The notes under the pieces were generated by a model. That model ran no database searches. It saw only the letters and a list, made by a program, of their open reading frames with translations, and was not told the origin of the DNA. A stretch of 64,000 nt of DNA from Kribbella jejuensis (GTDB taxonomy: Bacteria > Actinomycetota > Actinomycetes > Propionibacteriales > Kribbellaceae): assembly GCF_006715085.1 (NCBI RefSeq), contig NZ_VFMM01000001.1:1178001-1242000 (forward strand), given 5' to 3'. Of this stretch, positions 36,724 to 45,145 are shown piece after piece. A program made the position numbers and the translations under genes. Each line of letters begins with the position of its first letter. The first letter of the stretch is position 1.

Positions 36724-37002
36724 TCAGTCGGTAGTGGTGATCGACGTTTCGATTTGGATTTGGGTCAGTCTGAGGAGGATTTTCTGGCGGAGGGCGTCGG
36801 GGGCGTGGTCGGAGCCGCAGGAGCGGTGGACCAGTTTCTTGACGCAGCGTTCCAGGTCGTACTCGTCGAGGCAGGGGGCGCACTCTTCGAGGTGCTGGCG
36901 GATCTCGTCGGAACTGGCGTCCTCGAGTTCGTTGTCGATGAAGACGTAGACACGCTGCAGGATCTCTCCGCAGTCGACGTCGTGGGGCTCGCCGCAGCTC
37001 AC
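36724..37002 (-). CDS. rsrA: RsrA-type redox-sensitive zinc anti-sigma factor
   Basis: Anti-sigma factor of 92 residues with ZAS domain. The zinc ligands C11, H37, C41 and C44 ([15 protein letters not shown]) have the same numbering as in Streptomyces coelicolor RsrA. Additional cysteines C3, C53 and C62 could join disulfides. In the reduced state it should hold SigR; thiol oxidation releases it. It starts with GTG overlapping the sigR stop by four bases, fixing equal synthesis. Confidence 0.93.
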   Translation of the reverse strand: MSCGEPHDVDCGEILQRVYVFIDNELEDASSDEIRQHLEECAPCLDEYDLERCVKKLVHRSCGSDHAPDALRQKILLRLTQIQIETSITTTD

Positions 37003-37691
37003 GACTCCTCCTTCTCCGCAACTACGTCGGTGCTGTCGTCCGTTGCCGGGATCAGGCCGCGGTCCCGGGCGTAGTCGCCGAGCAGGTCACGTAGCTGGCG
37101 CCGGCCGCGGTGCAGCCGTGACATCACCGTGCCCACCGGCGTACCCATGATCTCGGCGATCTCCTTGTAGGCAAAGCCCTCGACATCGGCCAGGTACACG
37201 GCCAGCCGGAAGTCCTCCGGGATGGCCTGCAGGGCGGACTTGATGTCGGAGTCGGGCAGGTGCTCGAGCGCGACCGCCTCGGCCGACTTCAGCCCACCGG
37301 GAGTGTGCGACTCGGCAGCGGTCAGCTGCCAGTCCTCGATCTCCTCGGTCGGCGACTGCGTCGGCTGCCGCTGGCGCTTGCGGTATCCGTTGATGAAGGT
37401 GTTCGTCAGAATCCGGTACAGCCACGCCTTCAGGTTGGTGCCGGGCGTGAACTGGTGGAACGAGCTGTACGCCTTCGCGAACGTGTCCTGCACCAGGTCC
37501 TCGGCGTCGGACGGATTGCGCGTCATCCGCATCGCCGCGGCGTACATCTGGTCCAGGAAGGGCAGCGCTTCGCGCTCGAACCGCGCGGTGCGCTGCTCGG
37601 GAGTCTCGGTCGTGGTGGGAGTGGGCATCGGGATCGAGAATACCGGGGTCTTCCCAGTCGTTCTCGCCGGAGCCTCTCTCGTCGCCATCAT
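36999..37691 (-). CDS. sigR: ECF sigma factor SigR/SigH (disulfide-stress response)
   Basis: ECF sigma factor for thiol oxidative stress. Region 2 reads [37 protein letters not shown]; region 4 [41 protein letters not shown]. Two start regions are plausible: ATG 37691/37688, giving a roughly 230-residue long form with N-terminal extension [15 protein letters not shown], and ATG 37628 ([13 protein letters not shown]), giving 209 residues. Neither has a good ribosome site, and each lies just below a promoter-like sequence: GGGAAT-N18-GTT for the long form and TATTCT for the short form. Two isoforms are known for S. coelicolor SigR. RsrA is cotranscribed. Confidence 0.93.
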   Translation of the reverse strand: MMATREAPARTTGKTPVFSIPMPTPTTTETPEQRTARFEREALPFLDQMYAAAMRMTRNPSDAEDLVQDTFAKAYSSFHQFTPGTNLKAWLYRILTNTFINGYRKRQRQPTQSPTEEIEDWQLTAAESHTPGGLKSAEAVALEHLPDSDIKSALQAIPEDFRLAVYLADVEGFAYKEIAEIMGTPVGTVMSRLHRGRRQLRDLLGDYARDRGLIPATDDSTDVVAEKEES

Positions 37692-37700
37692 GTTCGTCAC

Positions 37701-37727
37701 AACACGGCCGGCGACAGGGGCATTCCC
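37701..37727 (-). promoter_or_regulatory. SigR-dependent promoter of sigR
   Basis: On the minus strand GGGAAT, 18 bases, then GTT: GGAAT at 37726-37722 and GTT at 37703-37701. This is the SigR/SigH consensus with the preferred spacing. The predicted transcript start, about 37694, lies three bases before the upstream ATG, giving an almost leaderless message for the long isoform and positive autoregulation. Confidence 0.8.
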
Positions 37728-37731
37728 AACC

Positions 37732-38373
37732 TCAGCCGGACACCTCACGGCCGACCCATTCGAACACAGCTTCGACCAAGAGGTCGTACGTCTCCTGCTG
37801 GTTGAGCTCGGCCCGCTTCGGCACCTTGAACGAGTGATCCGCGTCCGGAACCACGGCCATCTCGGTGAGCGGCGGGAACTCCTCCGGCGTACCGAACGGG
37901 TCCCGCTCCCCCTGCACCACCAGCGTCGGCAACCCGGCGCCCTGCAGCTCGTCGACCCGCGTCTTGTCCGGTTTCCCGGGCGCATGCAGCGGAAAAGCCA
38001 GGGCGAGTACGCCGGAAGCGCCCAAGCTGCTCGCGGTACGACAGGCCACCCGGGCCCCGGCGCTCCGCCCGCCGATCACCAGCGGCGTACGCACCCGGAG
38101 CTGGCCGACGATCGCGATCCATGCCTCGTCGAGCACCTTCGGCGCCGGTGCCAGCTTCCTGCCGGCCCGCCGCCAGGGCTGCTCGATGAGAAACACGTTG
38201 ATGTCCTGCTTGGGCAGCCGGGCGGCCAGGGCGGCCAGGTCACCGGACTCGATCCCGGCGCCGGCCCCGTGACCGAGCGCCAGCGTCGCCACCGGGCGGC
38301 GGGCGCGGTGCGCCACGATCCGGGCCTCGCCGTGCGGCGTCCCCACAATCCGTTCGTCGGTCACCCGCCCCAT
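37732..38373 (-). CDS. Alpha/beta hydrolase (TEX30/KANL3-like)
   Basis: Cytosolic hydrolase of 213 residues. The nucleophile elbow is [10 protein letters not shown] (Ser), with downstream acid [11 protein letters not shown] and the histidine [12 protein letters not shown]. An early oxyanion-loop motif is [10 protein letters not shown]. Family members are annotated as dienelactone hydrolase-like, though substrates are unclear. The start could be ATG 38373 or GTG 38364. It sits upstream of sigR on the same strand, its stop only five bases from the SigR promoter. Confidence 0.84.
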   Translation of the reverse strand: MGRVTDERIVGTPHGEARIVAHRARRPVATLALGHGAGAGIESGDLAALAARLPKQDINVFLIEQPWRRAGRKLAPAPKVLDEAWIAIVGQLRVRTPLVIGGRSAGARVACRTASSLGASGVLALAFPLHAPGKPDKTRVDELQGAGLPTLVVQGERDPFGTPEEFPPLTEMAVVPDADHSFKVPKRAELNQQETYDLLVEAVFEWVGREVSG

Positions 38374-38445
38374 CCTGTCATCCGGACCGGTGCCGCGCGG
38401 GCACGAAACCCTGAACCGCGCCGGTAAAGAGGGCACACTGAAGCA

Positions 38446-39189
38446 ATGTGCGGACGCTATGCCTCGACCCGGAGCCGGGAAGACCTGCTCGGTGAGTTCG
38501 AGATCGACGCCTCGAACGTCGACGAGCAGGCCATCGAACCCGACTACAACGTCGCCCCGACCAAGACCTCGCCGGTCGTGCTGGCCAGGCCACCCCGCGA
38601 CGACAAGGAGGGTGAGCCGGTCCGGCAGCTGCGGCAGCTCAAGTGGGGGCTCGTACCGTCGTGGTCGAAGACACCGCAGCTCGGCCGGATGATCAACGCC
38701 CGCGCGGAGACGGTCCACGAGAAGCCGTCGTTCCGCCGGGCGTTCACGAGCCGGCGGTTGATCGTGCCGATCTCCGGGTTCTACGAGTGGTTCCCGACCC
38801 AGCAGCTCGGCAAGGGCGGCAAGCCGCTGAAGCAGCCGTTCTACCTGCACCGCAAGGACGACGACGTACTCGCGCTGGCCGGTCTGTACGAGTTCTGGCG
38901 GGACAAGGAGAAGGAGCCGGACGACGACAGCGCGTGGCTGATCACGTTCACGATCATCACCACCACGGCCACCGACGACGTCGGCCACATCCACGACCGG
39001 ATGCCGATGACGGTCGCGAAGAAGGACTGGGAGGCCTGGCTCGACCCGCACGTCAACGAGGTCGACGACATCCGCGCCCTGATGGCCCCACCGCCCCAGG
39101 GCAGCCTCGACATCTACGCGATCACCACCGCGGTCAACAACGTCAAGAACAACGGCCCCGAACTCCTCGAACCCCTGACCGACGCATAG
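38446..39189 (+). CDS. SOS response-associated peptidase (SRAP, YedK/HMCES)
   Basis: DNA-repair protein of 247 residues that covalently caps abasic sites in single-stranded DNA. The catalytic Cys2 (MCGRYAS) is exposed after removal of Met1; the other active-site residues are N35 (NVAPT), E114 (GFYEW) and H183 (HIHDRMP). The arginine/tryptophan DNA-binding region is KWGLVPSWS and INARAETV. A slightly longer loop (FPTQQLGKGGKPLKQP) is present. It begins 73 bases after the divergent hydrolase gene. Its synteny with sigR matches M. tuberculosis Rv3226c. Confidence 0.95.
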   Translation: MCGRYASTRSREDLLGEFEIDASNVDEQAIEPDYNVAPTKTSPVVLARPPRDDKEGEPVRQLRQLKWGLVPSWSKTPQLGRMINARAETVHEKPSFRRAFTSRRLIVPISGFYEWFPTQQLGKGGKPLKQPFYLHRKDDDVLALAGLYEFWRDKEKEPDDDSAWLITFTIITTTATDDVGHIHDRMPMTVAKKDWEAWLDPHVNEVDDIRALMAPPPQGSLDIYAITTAVNNVKNNGPELLEPLTDA

Positions 39190-39210
39190 TCAAATCTATA
39201 TAACCGCGCC

Positions 39211-39222
39211 TATACTTAAGCC
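39211..39222 (+). promoter_or_regulatory. Leaderless promoter of the MarR-family gene
   Basis: Near-consensus -10 TATACT (39211-39216) followed by six bases and the ATG at 39223, the geometry of a leaderless transcript. The surrounding AT-rich stretch (TCAAATCTATATAACC) could contain a MarR operator. No Shine-Dalgarno sequence is present. Confidence 0.6.
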
Positions 39223-39663
39223 ATGAGCATGGTGGGCGAGGCACTGTTCGGGTTGGCCACGGTCGCGATCCGGCGCCGGCCGCGGGCGGTGAGTCTGACG
39301 GCGGCCTCGGTGCTGTCGACGTTGGAGCGGACCGGGCCGCGGCGGCTCACGGATCTGGCGGTCAGCGAGGAAGTGACCCAGCCGTCGATGACCGCGCTGG
39401 TGACCCAGTTGGCCGAGCAGGGGCTCGTCGAGCGGCGTCGCGACCCCGCCGACGCCCGCGTCGTCCTCGTCGCCATCACCGACGGCGGTCACCGGCGGCT
39501 TCGCGAGCTGCGGGCCGAGGGCGCGTCGACGCTGACCGACCTGATCGACAAGCTCGACGAGCGGGACGCCGCGGCGCTGCGGGATGCCGTGCCGGCGATC
39601 CGCAGGCTGGTGGAGCTGGCCGGCGAGGACCAGGACAGCCGTACCCCGTTGCCGAAGAGGTGA
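39223..39663 (+). CDS. MarR-family transcriptional regulator
   Basis: Winged-helix regulator of 146 residues: LSTLERTGPRRLTDLAVSEEVTQPSMTALVTQLAEQGLVERRRDPADARVVLVAITDGG (read 26-85) carries the helix-turn-helix and the wing with the conserved D-R/A-R. No regulatory cysteine is evident. It appears to be translated from a leaderless message. It precedes the universal stress protein gene with a five-base gap, so both are probably cotranscribed. Confidence 0.92.
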   Translation: MSMVGEALFGLATVAIRRRPRAVSLTAASVLSTLERTGPRRLTDLAVSEEVTQPSMTALVTQLAEQGLVERRRDPADARVVLVAITDGGHRRLRELRAEGASTLTDLIDKLDERDAAALRDAVPAIRRLVELAGEDQDSRTPLPKR

Positions 39664-39667
39664 CCAG

Positions 39668-40141
39668 ATGAGCTACGACGCCGAAGCCCGGCGTACTCCG
39701 ATCCCGCAACGACTCGGATCACCGGCGATCGTCGTCGGCCTCGACGGTTCGGACACGAGCTGGGACGCCCTCGCCTGGGCCGCCGGCGAGGCGCTGCGGA
39801 CCGGAGGCCACCTGGTCGCGGTCTACGTGATGCCGTTCTCCGATCCGACCGCCGCACTCGGCGTTCCGTACGACTACGCCGCCGCGCAGGACAACCAGCA
39901 GCAGCTCGCCGCCGAGATCGAGGCGGAGGCGGTACGGCGGGCGCGCGAGACCGGCGTACAACTGAGTTTCGTCGGCGAGTTCGGCGACGCGACCGGCACG
40001 CTGTCCGAGGTGGCCCGCGCGGTCGACGCCCGCCTGGTCGTGGTCGGCCGCTCCGCGAAGCGCCGGCACCGGCTGACCGGTTCCCTCGGCCACCGCCTCA
40101 CCTGCCGCAAGGACGCCCCGGTCGTCGTGGTCGTCCCCTAA
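39668..40141 (+). CDS. Universal stress protein (UspA domain)
   Basis: Single UspA domain, 157 residues from ATG 39668. N-terminal AIVVGLDGSDTSWDALAWAA and C-terminal LVVVGRSAKRRHRLTGSLGHRL are the typical first strand and nucleotide-binding loop. The loop G-x-x-G pattern is imperfect (GRSAKR), so ATP binding is uncertain. It is cotranscribed with the MarR gene; the downstream DNA is an aminotransferase remnant, so the operon may once have been longer. Confidence 0.9.
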   Translation: MSYDAEARRTPIPQRLGSPAIVVGLDGSDTSWDALAWAAGEALRTGGHLVAVYVMPFSDPTAALGVPYDYAAAQDNQQQLAAEIEAEAVRRARETGVQLSFVGEFGDATGTLSEVARAVDARLVVVGRSAKRRHRLTGSLGHRLTCRKDAPVVVVVP

Positions 40142-40322
40142 CGCCCGCCTGGCAGCCGCTGGACGAACTTCCCGGCGTCTCCTGCGTCAAACTGCTGGTG
40201 GGCTGTACGCGTTCCCGCGGATCGATCCCGAGGTGCACCCGATTGCGACGTTGCCCGAAGCTGGGGACCTGGAGGTGGCGATCCGCCGGATCGGGCGCTT
40301 CCTGGACAGCTACGAGCAATAG
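40141..40322 (+). pseudogene. Remnant of an alanine-type aminotransferase gene
   Basis: Two out-of-frame fragments of a class I aminotransferase C-terminus: LDELPGVSCVK in one frame (about 40159-40191), then LYAFPRIDPEVHPI and LPEAGDLEVAIRRIGRFLDSYEQ in another (40203-40322), ending at a TAG. In intact AlaT-type enzymes about 30 residues separate HPI from the latter segment, and they are missing here. The gene has lost its 5' half, suffered a frameshift and an internal deletion. Similarity is by eye. Confidence 0.72.
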
Positions 40323-40342
40323 ACGAACAGCAAGGAGACGTC

Positions 40343-41341
40343 ATGCGAGTCGTGGTCCTGTGTGGCGGCGAGAGCTCGGAGCGGGACGTGTCCCGGTCCT
40401 CGGGCTGGGCCGTGGCGAAGGGACTGAGCGCGCGCGGCCACGAGGTGACGCTGATCGACCCGGCGGCCGCGGACCCGGTCCTGTCCGAGCGTGTGACCGC
40501 CGACGATGCCGCCGTACCCGTGCCATCGGTCCCGCCGTCGCCGTCGGAGCGCGCCGCGCTCAGGCAGCGGATGTACGCCGCGCTCACCGGCGGTCCTGTC
40601 CTGGAGCGGCTTCGGCAGGCTGACCGGGTCTTCATCGCATTGCACGGCGGCTGGGGTGAGGACGGGCACGTCCAGGCCCTGCTCGAGTTGGCCGGGATCC
40701 CGTTCACCGGCGCCGGCCATGACGTGTGTGCCGTTGCCTGGCACAAGGGTCGCGGCCAGGCCGTGCTCGAGGCCGCCGGAGTACCGGTACCGCCGCGGGT
40801 GCTCTACAACGCGGCGGAGCACCCCGAACCGCCCGTCGCGGTCAAGGATCTCTTGGCGCGCGGACCGGTGGTTGTGAAGCCGGTCGCCGACGGGTCGAGC
40901 GTCGCCGTCCGCAAGGTCGACTCACTGGAGGAGCTGCGCGCCGAGGGCGAGGTGCTCGTCGAGCCGTTCCTCAGCGGCCGCGAGTTCACCGTCGCCGTGA
41001 TCGGCCCGACGACCCTGCCCGTGGTCGAGATCGAGCTGACCACGGCCGTCTTCGACTACGAGGCGAAGTACCAGCCGGGCGCGGTCCGGGAAGTCTGCCC
41101 GGCCGACATTCCGCCGCACTTCGCCGAACAGTTGCAGGAGCTCGCGCTCCGGGCGCACCGTGCCCTCGGATTCGGTACGTCGTACTCCCGGGCCGACTTC
41201 CGCTGCGACGCAGCGGGTACTCCGTACTGCCTCGAAGTCAACGCACTCCCCGGTCTCACCCCGGGCAGCCTGGTCCCACTCGCCGCGAAGGGCGCCGGGA
41301 TCAGCTACGAAGAGCTGGTCGACCTGTTGCTCCAGACCTAG
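40343..41341 (+). CDS. D-alanine-D-alanine ligase family protein
   Basis: ATP-grasp ligase of 332 residues. The N-terminal domain begins VVVLCGGESSERDVSRSSG, with the active-site Glu/Ser; the ATP-grasp part has VVVKPVADGSSVAVRKV, VLVEPFLSGREFTVAVIG, the metal-binding CLEVNALPGLT and AHRALGFGTSYSRADFR. The GTSYSRAD segment replaces the more usual C-R-G-Y-A-R-V-D. D-Ala-D-Ala ligase for peptidoglycan is the simplest reading, but dedicated cell-wall genes are absent here, so it may be a secondary ligase. The ATG at 40343 has AAGGAG upstream. Confidence 0.88.
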   Translation: MRVVVLCGGESSERDVSRSSGWAVAKGLSARGHEVTLIDPAAADPVLSERVTADDAAVPVPSVPPSPSERAALRQRMYAALTGGPVLERLRQADRVFIALHGGWGEDGHVQALLELAGIPFTGAGHDVCAVAWHKGRGQAVLEAAGVPVPPRVLYNAAEHPEPPVAVKDLLARGPVVVKPVADGSSVAVRKVDSLEELRAEGEVLVEPFLSGREFTVAVIGPTTLPVVEIELTTAVFDYEAKYQPGAVREVCPADIPPHFAEQLQELALRAHRALGFGTSYSRADFRCDAAGTPYCLEVNALPGLTPGSLVPLAAKGAGISYEELVDLLLQT

Positions 41342-41434
41342 CGGCGGCGGATCGCCCACCCCGTGTTGAGCGATCCGCCGCCGGTTTCGATGCGCCCGGG
41401 CACCCCCCTGTTGGCGTCCGGGCGCAGGCTCTAC

Positions 41435-41479
41435 TGGCTGGTCATGGTCTGGCTGGTCACGGTCTGGCTGGTCATGGTC
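41435..41479. repeat. Three tandem copies of a 15-bp repeat
   Basis: TGGCTGGTCATGGTC, TGGCTGGTCACGGTC and TGGCTGGTCATGGTC, followed by another TGGC. The block covers the stop codon region of the leftward GGDEF-like gene and its 3' flank. One copy has a single T-to-C change. The multiple-of-three length leaves reading frames intact. Confidence 0.9.
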
Positions 41480-42299
41480 TGGCGAGCTCGTCGAGCAGGC
41501 GGCCGGCCATCGCATCGGTACCGGGCAGGCCCTCGATCCAGATCCGGGCCAGCTGCGGTACGTCGGTGTCCAGGCGCCACTGGGTGATCAAGGCTCGTAC
41601 CGTCGCGACCTGCTCCGGCAGGTTCGGCTCACGGCCGACGAGCGCCGCCGCGCGGCGTGAGCCGACGCGGCCCAGTACGTCACCGCCGCAGAAGACGATC
41701 CGCAGGCATTCCGCGACGTCGACAAGCCGAAGCTCCCGGTCGAACGGCGTACTGCCCGGCGGATTGAGCGGTTCGACAACCACCAGTGCATGGGTTTGCG
41801 GTACGGAAGTTCCACGGAACTCCGCCTCTCGGTAGAGCTCGCCGAGGCGGGACCGCAGGTGCGCCAGGCTGGACAGCCCGGTCAGCGGGTCCTCGCAGGA
41901 CAGCGAGTGCAGGTAGACAAGTGAGGCCTCGGCCCAGCTGGAACTGAGTGCGCGTACCGCGGCGAAAGCCGGCTCGCCCCCGGCGATCGAGCGGTACAGC
42001 GCACTCAGCCCATCAAGTGCCTCCACCAGCGAGACTCCATCGGCCGCGAGGCGGCGTCCGGTCTCGTCCGATGCAGGCACGACATCGGCACCGTCGTGCA
42101 GCGCCTCGGCGATCGCGAGATAGGCGCTGTGGTCGGTACCAGCTGTGCCGTGCGGATCCCTCCAACCGCACGGTGATTCCCCCGTGTCCTTGCTGGACGA
42201 CGCCTCCGGCGCGATCCGGGCGGGCGACCCCGCCAGGTTCAGGGACGATTTGCCGGGCCGCAGGTCGAACCGTCGGCGGATGTCCGCGAACAGCGACAT
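41472..42299 (-). CDS. Degenerate GGDEF-like protein
   Basis: A 275-residue protein without signal peptide. Residues about 140-275 resemble the diguanylate cyclase fold: DPLTGLSSLAHLRSRLGELYRE matches the DxLTGLxNRxxL entry motif and GGDVLGRVGSRRAAALVG the region after the active site, but the GGDEF signature itself is absent. It is therefore unlikely to synthesise cyclic di-GMP. The N-terminal half is not recognised. Neighbouring the sigma/anti-sigma fusion, divergently, suggests a regulatory link, unproven. Confidence 0.65.
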   Translation of the reverse strand: MSLFADIRRRFDLRPGKSSLNLAGSPARIAPEASSSKDTGESPCGWRDPHGTAGTDHSAYLAIAEALHDGADVVPASDETGRRLAADGVSLVEALDGLSALYRSIAGGEPAFAAVRALSSSWAEASLVYLHSLSCEDPLTGLSSLAHLRSRLGELYREAEFRGTSVPQTHALVVVEPLNPPGSTPFDRELRLVDVAECLRIVFCGGDVLGRVGSRRAAALVGREPNLPEQVATVRALITQWRLDTDVPQLARIWIEGLPGTDAMAGRLLDELARP

Positions 42300-42535
42300 G
42301 GCCCTCCTCAGTTGTCCCGTCAGTCTCCCGACCGGTCGGCCGGAAGCGTCGTACGCCGATGAGACAGCGCGCTGACGAGTTCATGACGCGGATTCGCAGA
42401 ACTTTTTTCGCGTAACTTCCGCCCTGGCGATCTCGTCAGGAAAGGAGCACACTCTCGCCAGTTCCGGGCAGAGATGCTGCGCCGAATGATGCGCACAGCC
42501 GTCACTCGTGGGAGCCTTGTCCTCGGCAACCAAAT

Positions 42536-42550
42536 GTGACGCGCTGTCAC
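42536..42550. promoter_or_regulatory. Inverted repeat upstream of the sigma/anti-sigma fusion gene
   Basis: GTGAC-N5-GTCAC, with a further TGTCAC about 18 bases downstream. The repeats lie 45-60 bases before the ATG at 42594 and could be an operator. The 294-base interval between the divergent genes holds no other gene; a T-run near 42402-42406 is also visible. Confidence 0.4.
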
Positions 42551-42593
42551 GTTGCCGAACTGAGAGTTGTCACAGAGCCCACGGGGGAGATGG

Positions 42594-44885
42594 ATGGAGA
42601 CGCCGGACGGCCGGCCGGATGCGCCGAGCGACGCCGAGCTGATCGCGCGCGTCCGCAACGGTGACCTGGAGGCGTACGGCGAGCTGTACGCCCGGCACCA
42701 CCACGCCGCCGAGCGGATGGCCCGTCAGCTGGTCCCGGCCAACGACGCCGACGACCTGGCCGGCGACGCGTTCGCGAAGGTGCTGGACGCCCTGCGCGCG
42801 GGCGGCGGCCCGGACGTCTCGTTCCGCGCGTACCTGCTGACCACGGTCCGGCGGGTGCACGTCGACCGGATCCGCTCCGCCAAGAAGGTGCAGACCACCG
42901 ACGACATCGCGTCGTACGAGCGCGAACCCGAGGGCTTCGACGACCCGACCGTCACCGGCTTCGAGAGCGGTGCCGCGGCGAAGGCGTTCGCCAGCCTGCC
43001 GGAGCGCTGGCAGGCGGTGCTGTGGCACACCGAGGTCGAGGGTGAGAAGCCGGCCGCGATCGCGCCGCTGCTCGGCCTGACCGCGAACGGCGTCTCCGCG
43101 CTGGCGTACCGCGCTCGCGAGGGTCTGCGGCAGGCGTACCTGCAGCAACACCTGGCCGATGTCGCCGGCGACCGCTGCCGCTGGACCACCGAGCGGCTCG
43201 GTGCGTACGTCCGCGGCGGCCTGACCAAGCGCGAGAACCGGAACGTCCGCGAGCACCTGGACGACTGCGCGAAGTGCACCGCGGTGTACCTCGAGCTCGT
43301 CGAGGTCAACAGTGCGCTGCCGGCGCTGCTCGCCCCGGCCCTGCTCGGTACCGCGGGCCTCGGCTACCTGGCCGCGGCCTCCGGCGCGAAGGTCGGGCTG
43401 GTCGGGTTCGTCGTCACCGGCTGGCGCAAGGTCACCGAGAACAGCACCCGGGCCGCGGTCGGCGGCGGCGCGGTCGTCGTGGTCGCGGTCGCCGCCGTAC
43501 TCGCGGCGATGGCGCTCACCGGTAACAAGACGCCGCCGGCCGCGATCGAGCAGCCGACGAAGCCGCCGGCCGCCCAGCCGACGCAACCACCGGCGAACCC
43601 CACGGTTCCACCGGTCAAGCCGACGGTGAAACCGCCGACGGTGCAGCCGACGACCCAGCCGCCGGCGTCCAACCCGACGGTCGCGCCAACGACTGCTCCG
43701 ACCACTGCGCCAACCACAGCGCCGACGACCGCGCCGACGACACCGGTCCCGACCACGCCGACGCCCCCGCCGAGCACGCCGACCCCGCCGCCGCCGACCA
43801 CGCCGATCCGGTACCCCGGCATGGTGACGATCACCATGCCGACGGGCGGTGGCGCGCCGGTTTCCTCCGCGGGAGCCAGTGGCGGGACGGCCGCCGGGGT
43901 CCGGTTCGTGATCACGATCAAACCCCCGGCCGCGAACGCGAACCCGGTGATGATCACGTTCAAGTACGGCGCCGAGCTCAGCTGGCCGATCAAGAGCAAC
44001 CCGGCAGGCTGGACCTGCATCGAGGCGACTGCGACCTGCACCGCGGCCGACCCCGCACAGCCCAAGCCGATCCCGGTGACGTTCGCCGCACCGACCGCCG
44101 GCACGACCGCCGACCGGACGTTCACGGTGAACGCGAAGACCGGCAGGCTGTACGACTACGCCTCGCGCACGCTGGACGCGACGCCGACCACCGACGAGAA
44201 CCTGCTGAAGATCCTCGACGGCAAGGCCGACCCCGACGTGCACCACCGGATCCTCACCGTCGCGCCGCTGGCCGGCCGGACGAAGGTCACGTTGAAGCTC
44301 ACCTACGGCAAGGCGCTGGAGTGGCCGATCGCCGCGAACCCGGCGGGCTGGAAGTGCTCGGAGTCGACCGCGACCTGTACGGCGGCCAACCCGGACAAGC
44401 CGGCCCCGCTGCCGGCGGACTTCGACGTACCGGAGGATTCGCCGGCCGCGGCGCGGACGTTCACGGTGACGGCACAGGCGGACCTGGTCAGCGACACCGA
44501 CTCCGAGGTGCTGTCCGGTGTGCAGCAGGACGAGTCGCTGCTGCAGATCATCACCCCGACACCTGGGCAGGACCCGAATCCCTTTGTCTACAACAGGTTC
44601 CTGAAGGTCAACGGTGCCCAGGGCCGGCGGGTCGAGCTCGACATCTCGTGGGGCCGCAACCTGGTGTTCCTGCCGTCGTTCGATCTCGGCTGGACCTGCG
44701 AGCGGACCAGTGACATCCGCCGCGCGACCTGCTGGACGAACAACTACAAGAAGCCGCTCAACTCGGAGTGGAACGCGTGGTTCCCGGGCAACGGCCCGGA
44801 CAACATGCTCACCGTGCACGCCCGGGTCGGCGGCCGCCAGGACACCGACAGCGCGCAGATTCCACCGTCGACGTCGCGCCGGTGA
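42594..44885 (+). CDS. Membrane-anchored ECF sigma factor fused to anti-sigma zinc finger and secreted domain
   Basis: A 763-residue fusion starting at ATG 42594 behind GGGGGAG. Residues about 20-95 are sigma-70 region 2 (ELYARHHHAAERMARQLV, DDLAGDAFAKVLDAL), about 135-190 region 4 (SLPERWQAVLWHTEVEGEKPAAIAPLLGLTANGVSALAY), about 205-235 an anti-sigma-type zinc finger (VREHLDDCAKCTAVYLE). One transmembrane helix (about 295-320) is followed by a long proline/threonine-rich extracellular spacer (325-405) and about 350 residues with two cysteine-pair repeats (GWTCIEATATCTAA, GWKCSESTATCTAA) and a related third. Signal may be sensed outside and the sigma domain released by proteolysis; this is inference. 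Confidence 0.9.
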   Translation: METPDGRPDAPSDAELIARVRNGDLEAYGELYARHHHAAERMARQLVPANDADDLAGDAFAKVLDALRAGGGPDVSFRAYLLTTVRRVHVDRIRSAKKVQTTDDIASYEREPEGFDDPTVTGFESGAAAKAFASLPERWQAVLWHTEVEGEKPAAIAPLLGLTANGVSALAYRAREGLRQAYLQQHLADVAGDRCRWTTERLGAYVRGGLTKRENRNVREHLDDCAKCTAVYLELVEVNSALPALLAPALLGTAGLGYLAAASGAKVGLVGFVVTGWRKVTENSTRAAVGGGAVVVVAVAAVLAAMALTGNKTPPAAIEQPTKPPAAQPTQPPANPTVPPVKPTVKPPTVQPTTQPPASNPTVAPTTAPTTAPTTAPTTAPTTPVPTTPTPPPSTPTPPPPTTPIRYPGMVTITMPTGGGAPVSSAGASGGTAAGVRFVITIKPPAANANPVMITFKYGAELSWPIKSNPAGWTCIEATATCTAADPAQPKPIPVTFAAPTAGTTADRTFTVNAKTGRLYDYASRTLDATPTTDENLLKILDGKADPDVHHRILTVAPLAGRTKVTLKLTYGKALEWPIAANPAGWKCSESTATCTAANPDKPAPLPADFDVPEDSPAAARTFTVTAQADLVSDTDSEVLSGVQQDESLLQIITPTPGQDPNPFVYNRFLKVNGAQGRRVELDISWGRNLVFLPSFDLGWTCERTSDIRRATCWTNNYKKPLNSEWNAWFPGNGPDNMLTVHARVGGRQDTDSAQIPPSTSRR

Positions 44886-44919
44886 AATCGGGTTGCCGTA
44901 GTCCCTTATCCTGGTGTTG

Positions 44920-45138
44920 TTCGCGCTGACGGAACCAAGTAGCGCCGTACTGCACGTCCGAGAGAGTCGCCGGTAGCTGGGAAGGCGATGCGTGCGGCGG
45001 TGGCGAAGACACTCCCGAGCGACTGCTGTGCAAGAGGCCGGATCTTCTGTGACATGGATGGTCCGGTGAAGGTGTGGTGGCACCGCGAGATTCCCCTTCG
45101 CCCACACCTCCGGGGTTCGAGTACAGACCTGGAGGTGA
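44920..45138 (+). ncRNA. T-box leader (translational type) with apparent Asp specifier
   Basis: The leader of the AspRS gene contains GGTGGCACCGCG at 45076-45087, a full match to the conserved T-box core GGUGGNACCGCG. Upstream, AGTA (44938-44941), AGAGAG with distal hairpin TCGCC/GGCGA (44967-44971, 44984-44988) and GCACG/CGTGC (44952-44956, 44991-44995) form a Stem I, with GAC (Asp) at 45008-45010 in the specifier position. Two mutually exclusive helices exist: GGTGTGG (45071-45077) with CCACACC (45102-45108), and CACCTCC (45105-45111) with the ribosome site GGAGGTG (45131-45137). Uncharged tRNA-Asp would free the ribosome site. Confidence 0.85.
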
Positions 45139-45145
45139 AACAGCA

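Noticed and set aside
43550..43810. Repeated ACC/CCG-rich units resembling a tandem repeat or CRISPR array
   Set aside because: The repetition is the codon-level consequence of a proline/threonine-rich spacer in the sigma fusion; units vary and there are no unique spacers.
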